A DNA stretch of 64,000 nucleotides from Straminergon stramineum (GCA_963920665.1 OY987266.1:26524248-26588247); one strand, 5' to 3'; positions 24,212 through 35,952 are shown, counted from the first letter of the stretch. Notes: a model not told the origin generated them from the letters alone. A program made the numbers and translations.

Positions 24212-24463
24212 TCATAAGATCATCACTCCAAGAACTTCCACTTGACAGAGATGATTGAACTCAGAAGTTTTGACACCCTGCACGTACACATCTGCTGATG
24301 TTGCACACCTTGCTGCATCAGTTGAACTAATCCCAGTGATATGCTTGGCTTCTTCTCCACACCGTTCGTTATCTTTTCGCTGAAGAGGACAATACATCAA
24401 CCAGTACGTCATGTACAGCGAGCTCTCAACAAGGCAACACAACCACAGACGTTCCAGCGACAA
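24212..24463 (-). other. Second coding-like segment in duplicated locus, copy 2
   Basis: The minus-strand frame reads LQRKDNERCGEEAKHITGIS. The homologous stretch of copy 1 reads LQRKYNERYGEEAKLITRIG. Both later contain a matching EFNHLC(Q/E)VEV(L/F)GVMIL with a stop at the same place, although copy 1 changes frame between the two stretches. May be exon or long conserved uORF; unresolved. Confidence 0.3.
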
Positions 24464-25037
24464 GGAATGCTCCCTGTCGCATTAAGAAACACGGCAAGGA
24501 CAGAAATAGCTAGCTCTGTTCGGTTGCGTGACATCATGCAATTCAATTGGCTTAATCGAAGGGACAAGCAATCCAACAATCGAAGCCCCAAATTGAAGCA
24601 ATTAATTCGAGCAGAGTGACCTCGAACACGTACTGCACCAAAAAACAATCAATCCAAAGAGAAAGGGAAAATAATCGTTCGAGATGCGACAGCAGCCACC
24701 AGTAATTAATGAAGCCGGAGCGATTGTGGAAAGGGTTTTCTTGACAGAGACGAAGAAGGCAAGCGAAACCTGGTAGCGAACAATTAAGTTGGCTGGCGCA
24801 CGCAGAACTGGAAGGAAGCCGGCCAAGCACGAGCTGGAATTGCAACAGCCTAAGACTAGTGATGATGAGAAGAGAATCTACCAGTTCCCGGACGAAGTTA
24901 TACGCTGTGTGGGTTGCCCTTTCAAAGGCAGCTAGACTCCGGAATCCCGGCCAGGTGCATGCATGTTCGCTTCTGGTTCCCACTCAAGCGTTCCAATGTA
25001 GTTCCCTTCAGCCCTAGGGATGGAACCTCATGGTCAT

Positions 25038-25522
25038 CCATACCTTAAGTGAGGTTGTTTGTTTGTTACGTTGAGATCTTCAAAACCATGCATCCTCGGT
25101 TATATTCTTGGTACCACTAGAAAGTTTTCCCTAAGGAGGGGTACACAGACTTTGTTTTGTGACGTTTAAACCTACAATATATAAGTTGTTGAATTTTGAG
25201 ATTTTATTAATTAAAAATTAGAAAATTACTTATATTTTATATTTGGATTGTGCCAATAGCACAAGGCACACTAGTCCATACCTTAAGTGAGTTTGTTTTT
25301 TTGTTTTGTTTGTTACATTGAGATCTCAAATCATGCAACCCCTTGGTTGCATTCTTGGAATTGTCAGAAAGCATTCTTTGAGGAAGGCACATGGGCTTTG
25401 AATTGTAGAATTTGGACCTTTGGTGTGAAAGTTATTGAATTTCTAAGTATTTATGAATAAAAAAATAAAAAAATAATTTTTATTTTTATTTTCTTTGTGG
25501 CAATGGCACAATGCACACTAGT
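25038..25522. repeat. Tandem duplication, two units of about 238-247 bp
   Basis: Units begin CCATACCTTAAGTGAG at 25038 and 25276 and end with CACAAGGCACACTAGT or CACAATGCACACTAGT. Identity is moderate, so the duplication is old. Confidence 0.8.
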
Positions 25523-27417
25523 TATTATGAAATTAGTAAACCCTCCAATTTTCAAAGAATTGGACCTTGTGAAATTTTAGATATTTGCAATCAAAGTTAT
25601 GTTCTTGTTTTTTAATATGGGTTTTTTCTTGGGCAAAAAATAAATTCATAGGGCCTATCTACAACTTTTTACAAATGTTAAGTTTGTATTTTTCAATCAA
25701 ATGCAATAATGAATAGTTAAGAATATGCATGCCAATATTCAAAAGTGTTGGAGCAATGAAAAATTGTTTACAAAGTCTTGTAATCAATGGAAGTACACTA
25801 AAAAAACAAGAATTTCACCTAATGAAATTTATCAACTATTTTGCTACTTACTTCAACTAATCAAAGAACTACCCATACAATATTTTTTTTTCTTACATTG
25901 ACCTCTCATTGGCTAGGTCTAACTCTCCCAAGACAACCACCAATGAGCATTTCTTGAAGTGTTTAAGCTTGAAAATCCACCTAAGATGGAAATTTTGTCC
26001 AAATCAAGAGATATTTTAAGCTTCTAAATTTAGATAGATAACTTCACAAACTATATAAAAAAAATAATAGAATTTTTTTTAAATTAGTATATTTTAGAAA
26101 TGTAGGCAGCCTCTAAGCTAATTAGCAACCATAAAATGGTTAATTGGGCTTTTAAAGTTAATCATGACATGCTAAAACATTGAAGAAGACAAAAATGCTT
26201 GAGTCCAAGTGTTACATACCTCCCATGTCCTATAACTTCAAATTACAAAGAACTCTTAAAACAAACACAAAATAAACTTATTAACAAGAATGCTTCTACA
26301 AAAAGCTCAAACCACCGGACCATAGAGAGAGATCAATCTCCGAAGAGTCTCCTCACCCTTGAGCTCTATCTTATATAGTAGAGACTATCAATAAAGACTA
26401 TTAGTCTTTAAGATAGATTAAGACTTCTTTTTCTATCTTTAGCTTTCTATCCTTGGTTCTATCTAGAACCATCCACTAAAGTAAAAGTCTTACTTTTACT
26501 TCTTTATATCACATCTTATCCAAATCATTTCTTATTCAAATCTTGATATTCTACTTGTCTTCATCTAGGAGTTGTTTAATTCCAGTACACTAGTCATCCA
26601 AGTGGAGTTGTCTAACTCCACTACATAAATCCATCATTTCAAGATATCTATCTCCAAGCACTCTAGTGCCCTTATCATCCAACTAAAGTTGTCTAATTCT
26701 AGTGCACAAATCCACCATTTGGAGATATCTATCTCTAGGCAATCTCTGTTTGTCCACTAGTGTACATTTCATTATGGATTGGTTTATCCATCAATGCATT
26801 TATCCATCAAAGGCCATGACATAATTATCATAAATTCTTTCATCTATCATCCATTCATTCATCAAAGGATTGTAACAAGGGTCATGACACCAAGCAATGT
26901 GGAAAAAACATGCAAAAATTTGAAATATATATATTTTTAAATTCTTTCTTTCATAGAATATATTTTTGTCTTTTATTCATTCCATTTGTATTATTCATAT
27001 GCAAGTTATGAAAAGTCTTGGTTTGGGGGCAATCAAAGCATCATCATAAAAATATTATGTATAGGATTCATTTCTAATCTCTATTTTCACAACTCTTCAA
27101 AATAAAATTGCTCATAGGATATAGATTACTTGATACATCAATCTCACGATACCATTTGGATTGACTGTTACAATTCTATTTTAGAACTATTAACAATTTA
27201 ATTAATTTTTCCTTCCATATTGTATTGACTTCTACAATACTTAACAAATGTTTTTATAATTGAAATTATTAAAAAAGATTTTTAGAATTTCTTTCCTAGA
27301 TTATTAAGTCAATTCTCCATGATGAAGATTTAAACCTCAAAAAGTAGTTGTGAGTAAAGTCTAAGTGAAAGGGATTCAAAGTCTAAAAAACTAATAAAAT
27401 CAAGATTCAAAAAGATC
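25523..27417. other. A+T-rich intergenic sequence with short internal repeats
   Basis: No genes. Around 26570-26755 an imperfect 81-bp direct repeat occurs (GTTGTCTAACTCCACTACAT versus GTTGTCTAATTCTAGTGCAC, each followed by AGATATCTATCTC). Confidence 0.45.
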
Positions 27418-27419
27418 TA

Positions 27420-27586
27420 GGGAATTTTATTAAAATGGTGCCATCCCATATGCTATTTTCACTTTTTCAAACCACGGAGTCTGAATTGTAAAAGTGCCAT
27501 CTAAGACTAGTATACTATTTAGAACATGTGGTCTAAACAAGAAAAGTGCCAAAGTTGTAGAATGGCACCATTTCAACAAAATTCCC
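27420..27586. mobile_element. Mariner/Stowaway-type small MITE (167 bp, TA duplication)
   Basis: GGGAATTTTATTAAAATGGT at 27420 is mirrored by ATGGCACCATTTCAACAAAA and TTCCC ending at 27586, about 28 bp of TIR, flanked by TA on both sides (27418-27419, 27587-27588). No ORF. Confidence 0.7.
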
Positions 27587-27588
27587 TA

Positions 27589-29240
27589 TGAAATTCTCTT
27601 TTCTCTTTGAATATAAGTATCAATTTACATTGTCAAAATATCTAAATTTTTTTTATTGGGATGCTTACTCGTAGTACAAAATACAAATCCCAATTTATTA
27701 GGATTATATGTAGTAAATGAATGTAAACGCATGTGGAATAAATGTAATATGAATATGATTCTATGTTCTAAAATCAAGCTCATGGCTTTAGGGTTTTGAC
27801 TTTCTTCATTGAAAATGTAGTTTTCTTACTATTCTTTAGTGATGTGACTAGCATGGTCATTTAGAGATGGGAAGAAATGGAACACTTGTAAAATGAAGAT
27901 TTTATGTCAAAATTCTTTGTTGGCCATAATTTATTGGGTCTAAGAAGCTCTAAATCTACACTCTCCCTCCTTTCTTAAGACTCTTAGGAATTAAGTGTTA
28001 TAAATGTTGTGAACTATGCAACTAATATGGCCTTCTTCTTTATCACAAAAATTCTCACACTAGTAGGCATCAAAGTTGGAATTTGAAGCATGAGATTAAA
28101 CTTTTCGTTAACTCAAGCAATGCTTCAAGAGAGAAACTTGGAAATGAACTTTGGTGCCTCTTTATTGTGTGAAAAAACCTAGGAGGAAACAAGGTAGCCA
28201 CAAGGAGAAACCAACACAAAGAGATTTCTCAAAATTTTGAAGATTCTCAAAATTCAAATACTCCACTTATATTTTGAGGAAACCCAAGAACTTCACTATT
28301 CATGGTGACATGGTTTTATTGGTCTTGCCAAAACATACACACTACAATTGTAGACTTCTTGAACAACCAAATACAAATTATGGACTAAGTATGTGCTATG
28401 TATGGACTAATTATACAAATTATAGACTTCTTGAACACAAAAATACTTTCTAGAATACAAATTATAGACTACAACATGGAAAGACATATACTATTGGATT
28501 GATAATTTAATAATTAATAACTTTCATTTAGATCTCATTTTGACATCTAAACCTTATCATGCTCATGCTCAAATACACCAATAGTCAAATATAATATTTT
28601 ACCATTCACTAGTTTTTGAGACATGTAGGAGGTGTAATAATGATCTAAATTAGAAGTATTATTTGTCATAGAATCCAACTTCTTATGAATACAAAATTTT
28701 GTCATCTATGTATACCTCAATTCATAGACCTTCAATGCCAAATATCCCAAAACAACCTTTTTGCACACAAACATGTTCATAACTAAACTTCATGGCCTTC
28801 AAGAGTTAAGGTTTATAATTGTTGTAACTTGTGCAACTAAAATGACCTTTCTCATAAGGTAGATATACCTATATCAGTAAGAACCTACCCAATAATATGT
28901 CCTAAAAATCTTTAAAATAAGTAGATATTCAATTTAAGATGTATAAGAAATGTAAATCAAAATTAGGGCATGGATTTTAAAAATCTACTACATCATCTTT
29001 GAAAAATCATAATAAAGTCATATGATATCCAAAAAATCAATGTAAAACAATATATTTTGGAATCTTTTCTAAATTGCTAATAAGATTCAAAATCATTTAT
29101 GATAATTTAATCAAATGATGTATGTCCCTTGACTTTGGTCATACATAATTGAAAACATCATGAAACTCAACCAAGGCAATTCCATCTAACTTTAACTCCC
29201 CCTACTACACTCAAACCTCATTAATTTGACCCTCTCTACA
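27589..29240. other. A+T-rich intergenic sequence
   Basis: No gene recognised in 1.65 kb. Confidence 0.4.
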
Positions 29241-29249
29241 TATAATATT

Positions 29250-29460
29250 GTTTGCCAATGAAGCAAGGGTCCCTTTTGCATCTTTGAAGAAAGGACCCCT
29301 ATAGTGAACAAAAGCGTCTTTTATAGCTCTTCAACCAACCTTAACCCTTGAAGGACACATCTACCCATGACCAAGGTAGTCACCAAAACTTGTTTCAATT
29401 ATTGGACCAGTAGGTACATTCTTTGTTTTTACAATGAACAATGAGATAATCCATCAACTA
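29250..29460. repeat. Dispersed repeat modules Z and Y
   Basis: Module Z (GAAGCAAGGGTCCCTTTTGC, then CTTCAACCAACC) also occurs at 34476-34570. Module Y (CAAGGTAGTCACCAAAAC) also occurs at 9718 and near 37812. The order here is Z-Y-X-W; near 34 kb it is X-Z-W, so the modules have been shuffled. Confidence 0.6.
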
Positions 29461-29499
29461 CTTTTTAGCCTCAATGCCCTTTAGGTGTTAGTCCTTGAA

Positions 29500-29731
29500 T
29501 TAAACCTTAAAACACGGAATGGTGACCATGGAAATCATCCCTTTTGGAACCATGCAACATCATCTATTTTACAAAAAAACCCAAAAATACTCATTGGAGG
29601 TCAAACTATTGTAGAAGATTTCCCTTTCCACACAAAATTCCAAGGATGAATAGTTGCACTTCTATCCTATACAAAAAGATACTTTGTCATCCATTGGACA
29701 CAAAACGTTTGCATCGACGTTTATGGGTTAA
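29500..29731 (+). mobile_element. X-family TTAA-ended MITE, copy X3 (232 bp)
   Basis: TTAAACCTTAAAACACGG at 29500 to CGACGTTTATGGGTTAA at 29731, with the family interior (GGAACCATGCAACATCATCT, CTCATTGGAGGTCAAACTAT). It is followed by module W (AGCAAAGCATGATACCTTCC), shared with 34616-34670. Confidence 0.75.
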
Positions 29732-29917
29732 CTAATAAGTCACTCACAGATATTTAGCAAAGCATGATACCTTCCCAGCATGGAGAGGACCATTGCCGGG
29801 TAAACAATATTATGCAATGACATTCTGGAATGTCTTCGACACTTAGCACTCTCATTGTGCTTTGCACAATTGTCTCACATTCAAACTATTTGACCTGAAC
29901 TAATTTTGCGAACGCTT

Positions 29918-32086
29918 TCAAGGGGTGGACAGCAACACTTTCCCAGCTCCCCCAGCCCCAGCGTTCGCTTTCCGAAATGCCTCCTCAATATCCTCCATCA
30001 CCACCTTCTCCCCGCCCACTTCCGGCAATACCTTCGTCTGCACAAGCTTCCCAACCTCCTCCGCGAACACGTTGCGCTTGGCCTCCCAAGTGCGCAGCAA
30101 CCCCCACCCGGTAAGCTTGACGCCGCGGAAGAGGTCCGGCAACGACGCCGACCCGTCGAACGTCCCGCTCATCGACCCGAACACGATCACGGTGCCGTCG
30201 TCGCGCACGCTCGCGCACACGGGCTTCGTCGCGGCTCCGCCCACGCAGTCCAGACCTGCGTACGCGCCGAGGTTGTTTGTGATCGACTTCACGCGAGTGA
30301 CAATGTCCTCGTCGATGGTGCAAATCACCTCGTCCGCGCCCAGAGCCTTCAGCTCGGAGACCTGCAAGGAGAAGGCAGGATGTCGTTGTTAGGGACAGTG
30401 GCGTCACATTGCCAGAAAATCGTGGGCAAAATACAATTAGAGATCCAGGTTGCAATGTAATTAGGGATCTAGATCCCATCAGCTGTAATAAGAGACGTCC
30501 GGAAATTCTCGAAATTCAAAAGAGTCTAAAAAATTCAGGAGAGTCTCGAAATTCGGAAGAGTCCCGACATCCAGCATCCTCTACTGTTGCTGCCAAACAA
30601 GAAAGATATTTTGCAAATTTTCCGGAATTGGTAGAATTCTTGGAGGGTCTAGGTTGAAATTGCAAGAAAAGAGGGAATGTCGACCTGTTCCTTTCGTCGG
30701 ACCACGTTGATGGTTTTGATTCCGAAGTAGTGCTTCGCGAGAGTGATCACGTAGCGTCCCAGGACCGATGCGGCGGCTGTTTGGAGGAGATATTCGCCTT
30801 TGGGGATTTGCAGATTCTCCACGAGCCCGAAGGCTGTCCAGGGGTTGATGACAAACTGCGCGGCGGTTTCGTCGGAGACGGAGTCCGGGACGGGCCACAC
30901 GTAATCTTCGGCGATGGTGATGTACTCCTGCCAGGAGCCGCTGCCCTGCTCGCCGTGGTGGAGCAGGAATGGCACTACGCGTTGGCCCAGTTTGAGCTTT
31001 GTCACGCCTTTGCCCACCTGCGTTCAAGCTTGGATTCAGTGAATTTGTTGCATTCTCGGGTAACAGAGTTCAAGACGTGTTCCAAGAATGATGTAATGAA
31101 CCATGACATCCCTATTTCGTGTATTAGTAATCAAGACTTCTAGAGCGAGATTTCCTTGTTTTTTTTCCATTTGGATACTACGCAATTTAAGACCTCGAAC
31201 CTTATCCCAGAAATTGCAAGACTCTACCAAAAGTTCGCAATTTGCATAAGAGAATTGCCTTTTATTGCGGAACAGAAAGCTCGCACTTTGACACCCCTAG
31301 TAGTTCTTCTCAAGACAGGCTAGGAATCAAGCAATTTCTTTTTCACAGGCATTTTCTGAAGAACTATTATAAATTGAACTCTCCAGAGGGCTACCTAGAA
31401 AACCAAAGAATGCAGCAAAAAACGCATATGACTGAACCTACTAGTATTTTTTTACAAGGAATGCATGCTAGGTCAGATGAATCGAGTTAAGAAATCAACT
31501 TAGCAACTCGGTCTAATCGCATTTACATGAGCTGGCTGATACAGAAGCGGACGATCTGCACGTTCGCTCTTAGGAACGAAAAGTAACCAAATCCAAATTC
31601 GAAACTAACTTATTCTCAGTACAAAAACAGCCCACTATAATGAATGAACTAAATTTTGCCTACACAGAGTATAGTGATAAAATTTCCAGCTGATTGACGA
31701 GTAGGCATCCAACACACGAAAGTTAACGTACAACTTTTCAAGCGCTCGTGTGTTGGATCCTATCTACAAGAGTTCAATCAGGAGTATGCAATCAATCGAC
31801 TCAAACTAGCAAGCCGTAGCCAGTTCAGTTACATTAACGACTTGACTCCCCAGTAAAGACTCACATGAGGCCTTACCGAGTGCACAATGCCGAATCCTTC
31901 ATATCCCGGAATAATGGGCTTCCCGAGTTGCTGATACACAATGGGCGCAAAAATGGGGTCCATGATATTCAGAGGCCGCAAGGTGATGTGCACCACCACC
32001 TGCCCAGGTTGTGGTTCCGGCACTGGTAAACCCGTGACCAGCTCATACGTCTTCGTGTCACCCTTGTACACAATTGCTTTCGCCAT
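29918..32086 (-). CDS. Zinc-free MDR-superfamily NAD(P)H reductase (quinone oxidoreductase / enoyl reductase-like), 3 exons, 328 aa
   Basis: Exons (minus strand) are 32086-31877, 31017-30685 and 30361-29918, joined in phase by GT..AG introns of 859 and 323 bp. The donor of intron 2 is the unusual GTCGAC. The N-terminal GroES-like fold includes RPLNIMDP and GYEGFGIVHSVGKGVTKLKL. The Rossmann part has LLQTAAASVLGRYVITLAKH, INVVRRKEQVSELKALGADE, GLDCVGGAAT and GTVIVFGSMSG. The zinc-ligand pattern of alcohol dehydrogenases is absent, placing it with quinone oxidoreductases and 2-enoyl reductases. It should reduce quinones or activated double bonds with NADPH; substrate not inferable. The start is the ATG at 32086 (MAKAIVYKGD); an upstream in-frame extension lacks conservation. 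No transit peptide is obvious, so cytosolic is likely. Exon 3 is strikingly G+C-rich (many CG dinucleotides) compared with everything around it. Confidence 0.93.
30509..30563. repeat. Minisatellite in intron 2 of the reductase gene, 18-19 bp x 3
   Basis: Units TCGAAATTCAAAAGAGTC, TAAAAAATTCAGGAGAGTC and TCGAAATTCGGAAGAGTC follow one another directly inside the intron. Confidence 0.75.
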
Positions 32087-32295
32087 TGCTGCTCTTCCTA
32101 CCGCCTCACGCGCTTCAACTCTTGGAATAATCTTACTAGCTCTCAATCAACACAATCTACGTACAGAATTGTACAGAAGTGTACAGAATCGAGTAGTTGC
32201 AGTGAGGAGATTCAAGTACAGGACTGAGCATCTGCGGTTTATGATACACTAGCTAGCCCGACGGAAATAATGCTTGCAACAGGCTTCAGTCTGCA

Positions 32296-32310
32296 CATCT
32301 ATTTATTGGC
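32296..32310 (-). promoter_or_regulatory. Putative CAAT/TATA region of the reductase gene
   Basis: On the minus strand GCCAATAAATAGATG lies about 210 bp before the start codon, at a plausible distance for a leader of about 180 nt. The TATA match is weak. Confidence 0.3.
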
Positions 32311-32365
32311 AAGAGATATGAGCTCCAGGCTCAGTCCGAAGGAATTTGTATTTGAAATGGGAAAG

Positions 32366-32431
32366 TGACGTCGAAATTCTCAATTGATGGGAATGAGGTC
32401 AGCTGTCCACGGTATTCCTGCCCATGACGTC
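32366..32431. promoter_or_regulatory. Two TGACGTC bZIP boxes upstream of the reductase gene
   Basis: TGACGTCG at 32366 and TGACGTCGG at 32425 lie 59 bp apart, 280-345 bp before the start codon. TGACG is the core bound by TGA-class bZIP factors, which control xenobiotic and oxidative-stress genes in plants. This fits a quinone or enoyl reductase; regulation is inferred. Confidence 0.4.
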
Positions 32432-32659
32432 GGCCGTCTGTTGTACTTCACTGATTTCAAAGGACTGCCACCTATATCAAATTCTTCGCAAAAGGAGAAG
32501 CGCCACCACAGTCGCTTCTGTTGGTTTCATGGTGCAGCCTCGGCTTGCTTGCGGCCTACGGTGGCAGGGGCTGCAGTCTCTGTGGTCAAATTTGTCCACG
32601 GAGGAGCGTTGGCATCCAACAGAAGCTACCCTGAGGAAGTTTAGGAAGTTTGAGTAGCT

Positions 32660-33363
32660 ACCATACTATCTTAGGAAACCAAAAAACGGATATGGCTAGC
32701 AAAAAGTGTGAGGCGAAATACTAAAATTGTTTCTTGCAAGGTGAACTCGGTTTTATGAAAAAAGTTAATTATTCTTCCCGGGTGAAGAATCTCTTTCAGT
32801 TTATGGTGTGTATATATGTTTTAAAAATTGAAGAAAAGTCTTAGAATTGTTATTTCAAAAGGTGAGATTTTGGCAATATTCTTGTTTATTTTTTGTGGTA
32901 TGAGAGCCATTTTCTCGCAGAAAGAGGATTATGCCCAAAGCCATATTCAAGCAAGGTATTACCGGTAGACTTGTCATTTGAGAATTCATTATTGCTGAAA
33001 TCTCTATTCAAACAGGGTAATAAAATTTCCATGTGGGAAAACTGTTTTTGGTTCAAATCCATTTTGACCCAAAATATTTTACTTGGTGATTCCAAAACCA
33101 AGCTTGTACTTAAAATTTTCAATTACATTGAGACTGAAACATGTTATCTCACAAAAAAAAACTCTTTTGCTTGAGTCAGATATTAGATTTTTCATTTCCA
33201 TTAAAATATACCCACATATATATATATATATATATATAAATTTCTTTCAATTTTTAACTAATTTTTATTTTGCTCACATCTTTACTTGAACATGAATCTA
33301 GAATAGAAAATTAGTTTCTTCCCCCCAAAACTACCTTGCTTGCATCTTTATCCCACTAGGGTG
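32660..33363. other. A+T-rich intergenic sequence with an (AT)n tract
   Basis: An (AT) run of about 11 repeats lies at 33216-33238. Nothing else recognised. Confidence 0.45.
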
Positions 33364-34007
33364 TTAACCCCTAAATGCCCAAGGCCTCTTTGGAGCTTCT
33401 TGAAATTTGCTCTAAATTGAACAAAAAGTCAACATTTTCATAAGTTGTACCAATTTCTTTTGAATTGTAACCATACAAATTCAAACTAGATATGTTAGAG
33501 ATCACATAGGAAAAATAAACATAACAATATCACTTACAGATTGAAAGGTTATAATGTTTGATCATGAGGGTGTAAAAACTATGAAATTTTTTCATTTCAT
33601 GTTTTGCATATCAACTCTAAAATGTTTGTCACTAAAAAAAATATGAGGTTGTAGGGCCTAGCATGTCCAAACCTAATCAATTTACGGTTTTTCAAATCTA
33701 TTCTACGATTTTTTTAAATGAATTTCTAATGTGATTTTGCCTCCCAGATCTAGTGTATTTGAGGCTCATTTCCAAGAGCCTGCAACACTATAGGAAGTCA
33801 AGATTGCATTGGGCATCCTTGCACAAAATCTTCAATAGAAAAATCATAATCCTTTATTTTTCAGATCAACTTTTTGATCCTAAAACTAGACTTCAAAAAG
33901 AATTCTCCAAAAATATAACTACTAATAATAGCAATTTGGTTGGATTTTACTTAACTTCAAAGTTTTCTAAACACCACATTTGGGTGCCTTGGGCATTTAG
34001 GGGTTAA
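33364..34007. mobile_element. TTAA/CCCCTAAA element A4 (644 bp)
   Basis: TTAACCCCTAAATGCCCAAG at 33364 is mirrored by CTTGGGCATTTAGGGGTTAA ending at 34007, a 20-bp near-perfect TIR flanked by or including TTAA. The sequence is related, inverted, to the right half of element A1 (CTAAATTGAACAAAAAGTCA; GTGTATTTGAGGCTCATTTC). No ORF of note. Confidence 0.8.
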
Positions 34008-34240
34008 ACCACTTCTCTAGAAAGAAAATTATGCTTACATCCTCATTCAAGCCAACTACTAAAATTGTGTTCCAAAAAGTAAATTTTTGGAACCTGCAGT
34101 ACGGTTGTGGCCAAGTTTGCCTCTACCCCTGCATCAAATTGTTTTCCATTGAAATCTTCTTCTATTCTTGGGATCAAAGATAAGTATCAACCACCTTATT
34201 TATTACAACAACAAACCCAAACACTCTAAAGTACTTAGTT

Positions 34241-34448
34241 TTAACCATGGAAATCAACCATTTTGGAACCGTGTGACATCATCCACTTTAAAAAAATCAA
34301 AAATACTCATTGGGAGTCAAACTATTGTAGAAGATCTCCCCTTTCCTTCCCTAATTCCGAGCATGAATAGTTGCAATTCTATCCTATAGAGGAGAGTTCC
34401 TTGATGTTCATTGAACAAAAAACATCCGCCGCATCATTTAGGGGTTAT
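34241..34448 (+). mobile_element. X-family MITE, copy X4 (208 bp)
   Basis: The family interior (GGAACCGTGTGACATCATCC, ACTCATTGGGAGTCAAACTA, TTGTAGAAGATCTCCCCTTT) ends with ATCATTTAGGGGTTAT at 34448, where the final TTAA has become TTAT. Its end is CCCCTAAAT, bridging the X family and the A elements. Confidence 0.7.
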
Positions 34449-34459
34449 ACAATTCTCTC

Positions 34460-34675
34460 AGATCCCATACAACATTCTTGACGAGTGAAGCAAGGGTCCC
34501 TTTTGCATCCTTGAAAAGGAGAATCTAAACAATGAACAAAATTGGCTTCTATGGCTTCTCAACCAACCCCAATCCTTGAAATAACTGATAACTGATATGC
34601 CCCTCCCACGTATCTAGCAAAGGATAATACTTTCCTAGCATGGCGAGAACCATTGCTTGGTTATACAATTAGTTT
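34460..34675. repeat. Dispersed repeat modules Z and W
   Basis: GAAGCAAGGGTCCCTTTTGC (module Z) and TAGCAAAGGATAATACTTTC (module W) match 29262-29340 and 29753-29810. Confidence 0.55.
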
Positions 34676-34839
34676 ATGCTCTTCTCTTCTTCCTTACCTG
34701 GAACAAATTCCTTCTTGTCTCTCGCCCGAGACTTTGCATCGACAAAAGCTAATAAGCTTACATATGAGGAAGTTCGTGGAGGACCTTTACTCCCAAAGCC
34801 TACCAATATATAATACTCTGGAAAGATTCTCAGAACTTG

Positions 34840-35093
34840 TACACTAAATAGTGAAATTAGGTTGCCCCATACTAATTTCTCGACATTTGACACTAAATAA
34901 ATATATACAATTTTTGTACAAGAATGCACTACTTTTGAATTAAGTATTGTTGTAATTGGGACTCATGAACTTCCAAGTGTACAAATGAAAATATTTATAG
35001 AAGTATTTTTTATTTTTTATGACTTGTAAAGTAACTTTCTTGGGGTAAGGCAACCTAATTGGTAAGGCAACCTAATTTCACTATTTAGTGTAG
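34840..35093. mobile_element. TACACTAAATAGTG-ended MITE, copy 1
   Basis: TACACTAAATAGTGAAATTA at 34840 is mirrored by TAATTTCACTATTTAGTGTA at about 35092. The right end carries an extra direct repeat GGCAACCTAATT (about 35050 and 35066). A direct copy follows at 35316. Confidence 0.75.
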
Positions 35094-35315
35094 TTTGCTT
35101 GTTCCTGTAGCTCCGCACAAGTGATAAAAATGTATCTCCGAGCAACTAAAGAATGAGTCAAGTGAGTGCTGTATCTTAATTATTCTTTCGAGGTTGCTGG
35201 GACACTTGATAATTCGGCAGTTTCCTGGTGGAGTGGGTTCCGAAGAATCAGGGGCGGAGAGGCACTTCCTGGAATGCCTGCACTAATAACTTCGACTTGA
35301 ATGGCCCTAGGACCC

Positions 35316-35552
35316 TATACTAAATAGTGAAATTAGGTTGCCCCACACTAATTTCTTGACATTTGACATTTTATAAATATTTATTGGTATTGTACAAGAA
35401 TGCACTACTTTTGAATTAGATATTGTTGTAATTAGGAATCAAAAACCTCCATGTGTACAAAAGGAAATGTTTGTTTCAGTATTTATTGACTTGAATGGCT
35501 TGTAAAGTAATTTTCTTTGGGTAAGGCAGCCTAATTTCACTATTTGGTGTAG
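35316..35552. mobile_element. TACACTAAATAGTG-ended MITE, copy 2
   Basis: Same orientation as copy 1, 220 bp away. Left end TACTAAATAGTGAAATTAGG, right end CCTAATTTCACTATTTGGTG. The interior matches copy 1 (TACAAGAATGCACTACTTTT). Confidence 0.75.
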
Positions 35553-35952
35553 AACGCAGGGAGGGGATAAATCAGAGTAACAATGACTCAATAATGAAGC
35601 CTAGGATCGGGAAGAACTAGTGGCCAATTCAAAGTTCAGTTATTAGCCGGGGGAATTGGGAAAACCAAACGGTTGCAATTTATTTTTTATTTTTTTGAAA
35701 CAAGCGTGTTTAGGAAACACACTGCAAGGGGTTCCGTCAGGAAGAGAGGCTGATTTCACGCAAGGTAAAGAACCAAACGGTTGCAATTTGAAAAACGTTG
35801 GCGAAAAAACAGTAAAAAAAAAACCCATAACATTTATAAATTGAGTAAGAAGTAGAGAAAAGAACTGGACTCCGGCCATACTTAAAAAAAACCGGTTCAA
35901 TTTTGGGAATTGGGGGAAAATATCTGCCCAAACTCAAAAAATAATTAATTAA

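Larger units (their letters stand above)
23622..24690. repeat. Duplicated locus, copy 2
   Basis: Second copy of 21552-22705, separated by about 920 bp. The block 23884-24115 is inverted relative to copy 1. Both outer parts align in direct orientation (for example TTAGGAAATCCAGT, GACGTTCCAGCGACAA, AATCCAAAGAGAAA). Confidence 0.7.

Noticed and set aside
29906..30479. Three long ORFs (184, 155 and 164 codons) overlapping reductase exon 3
   Set aside because: G+C-rich shadow frames of the conserved MDR exon.
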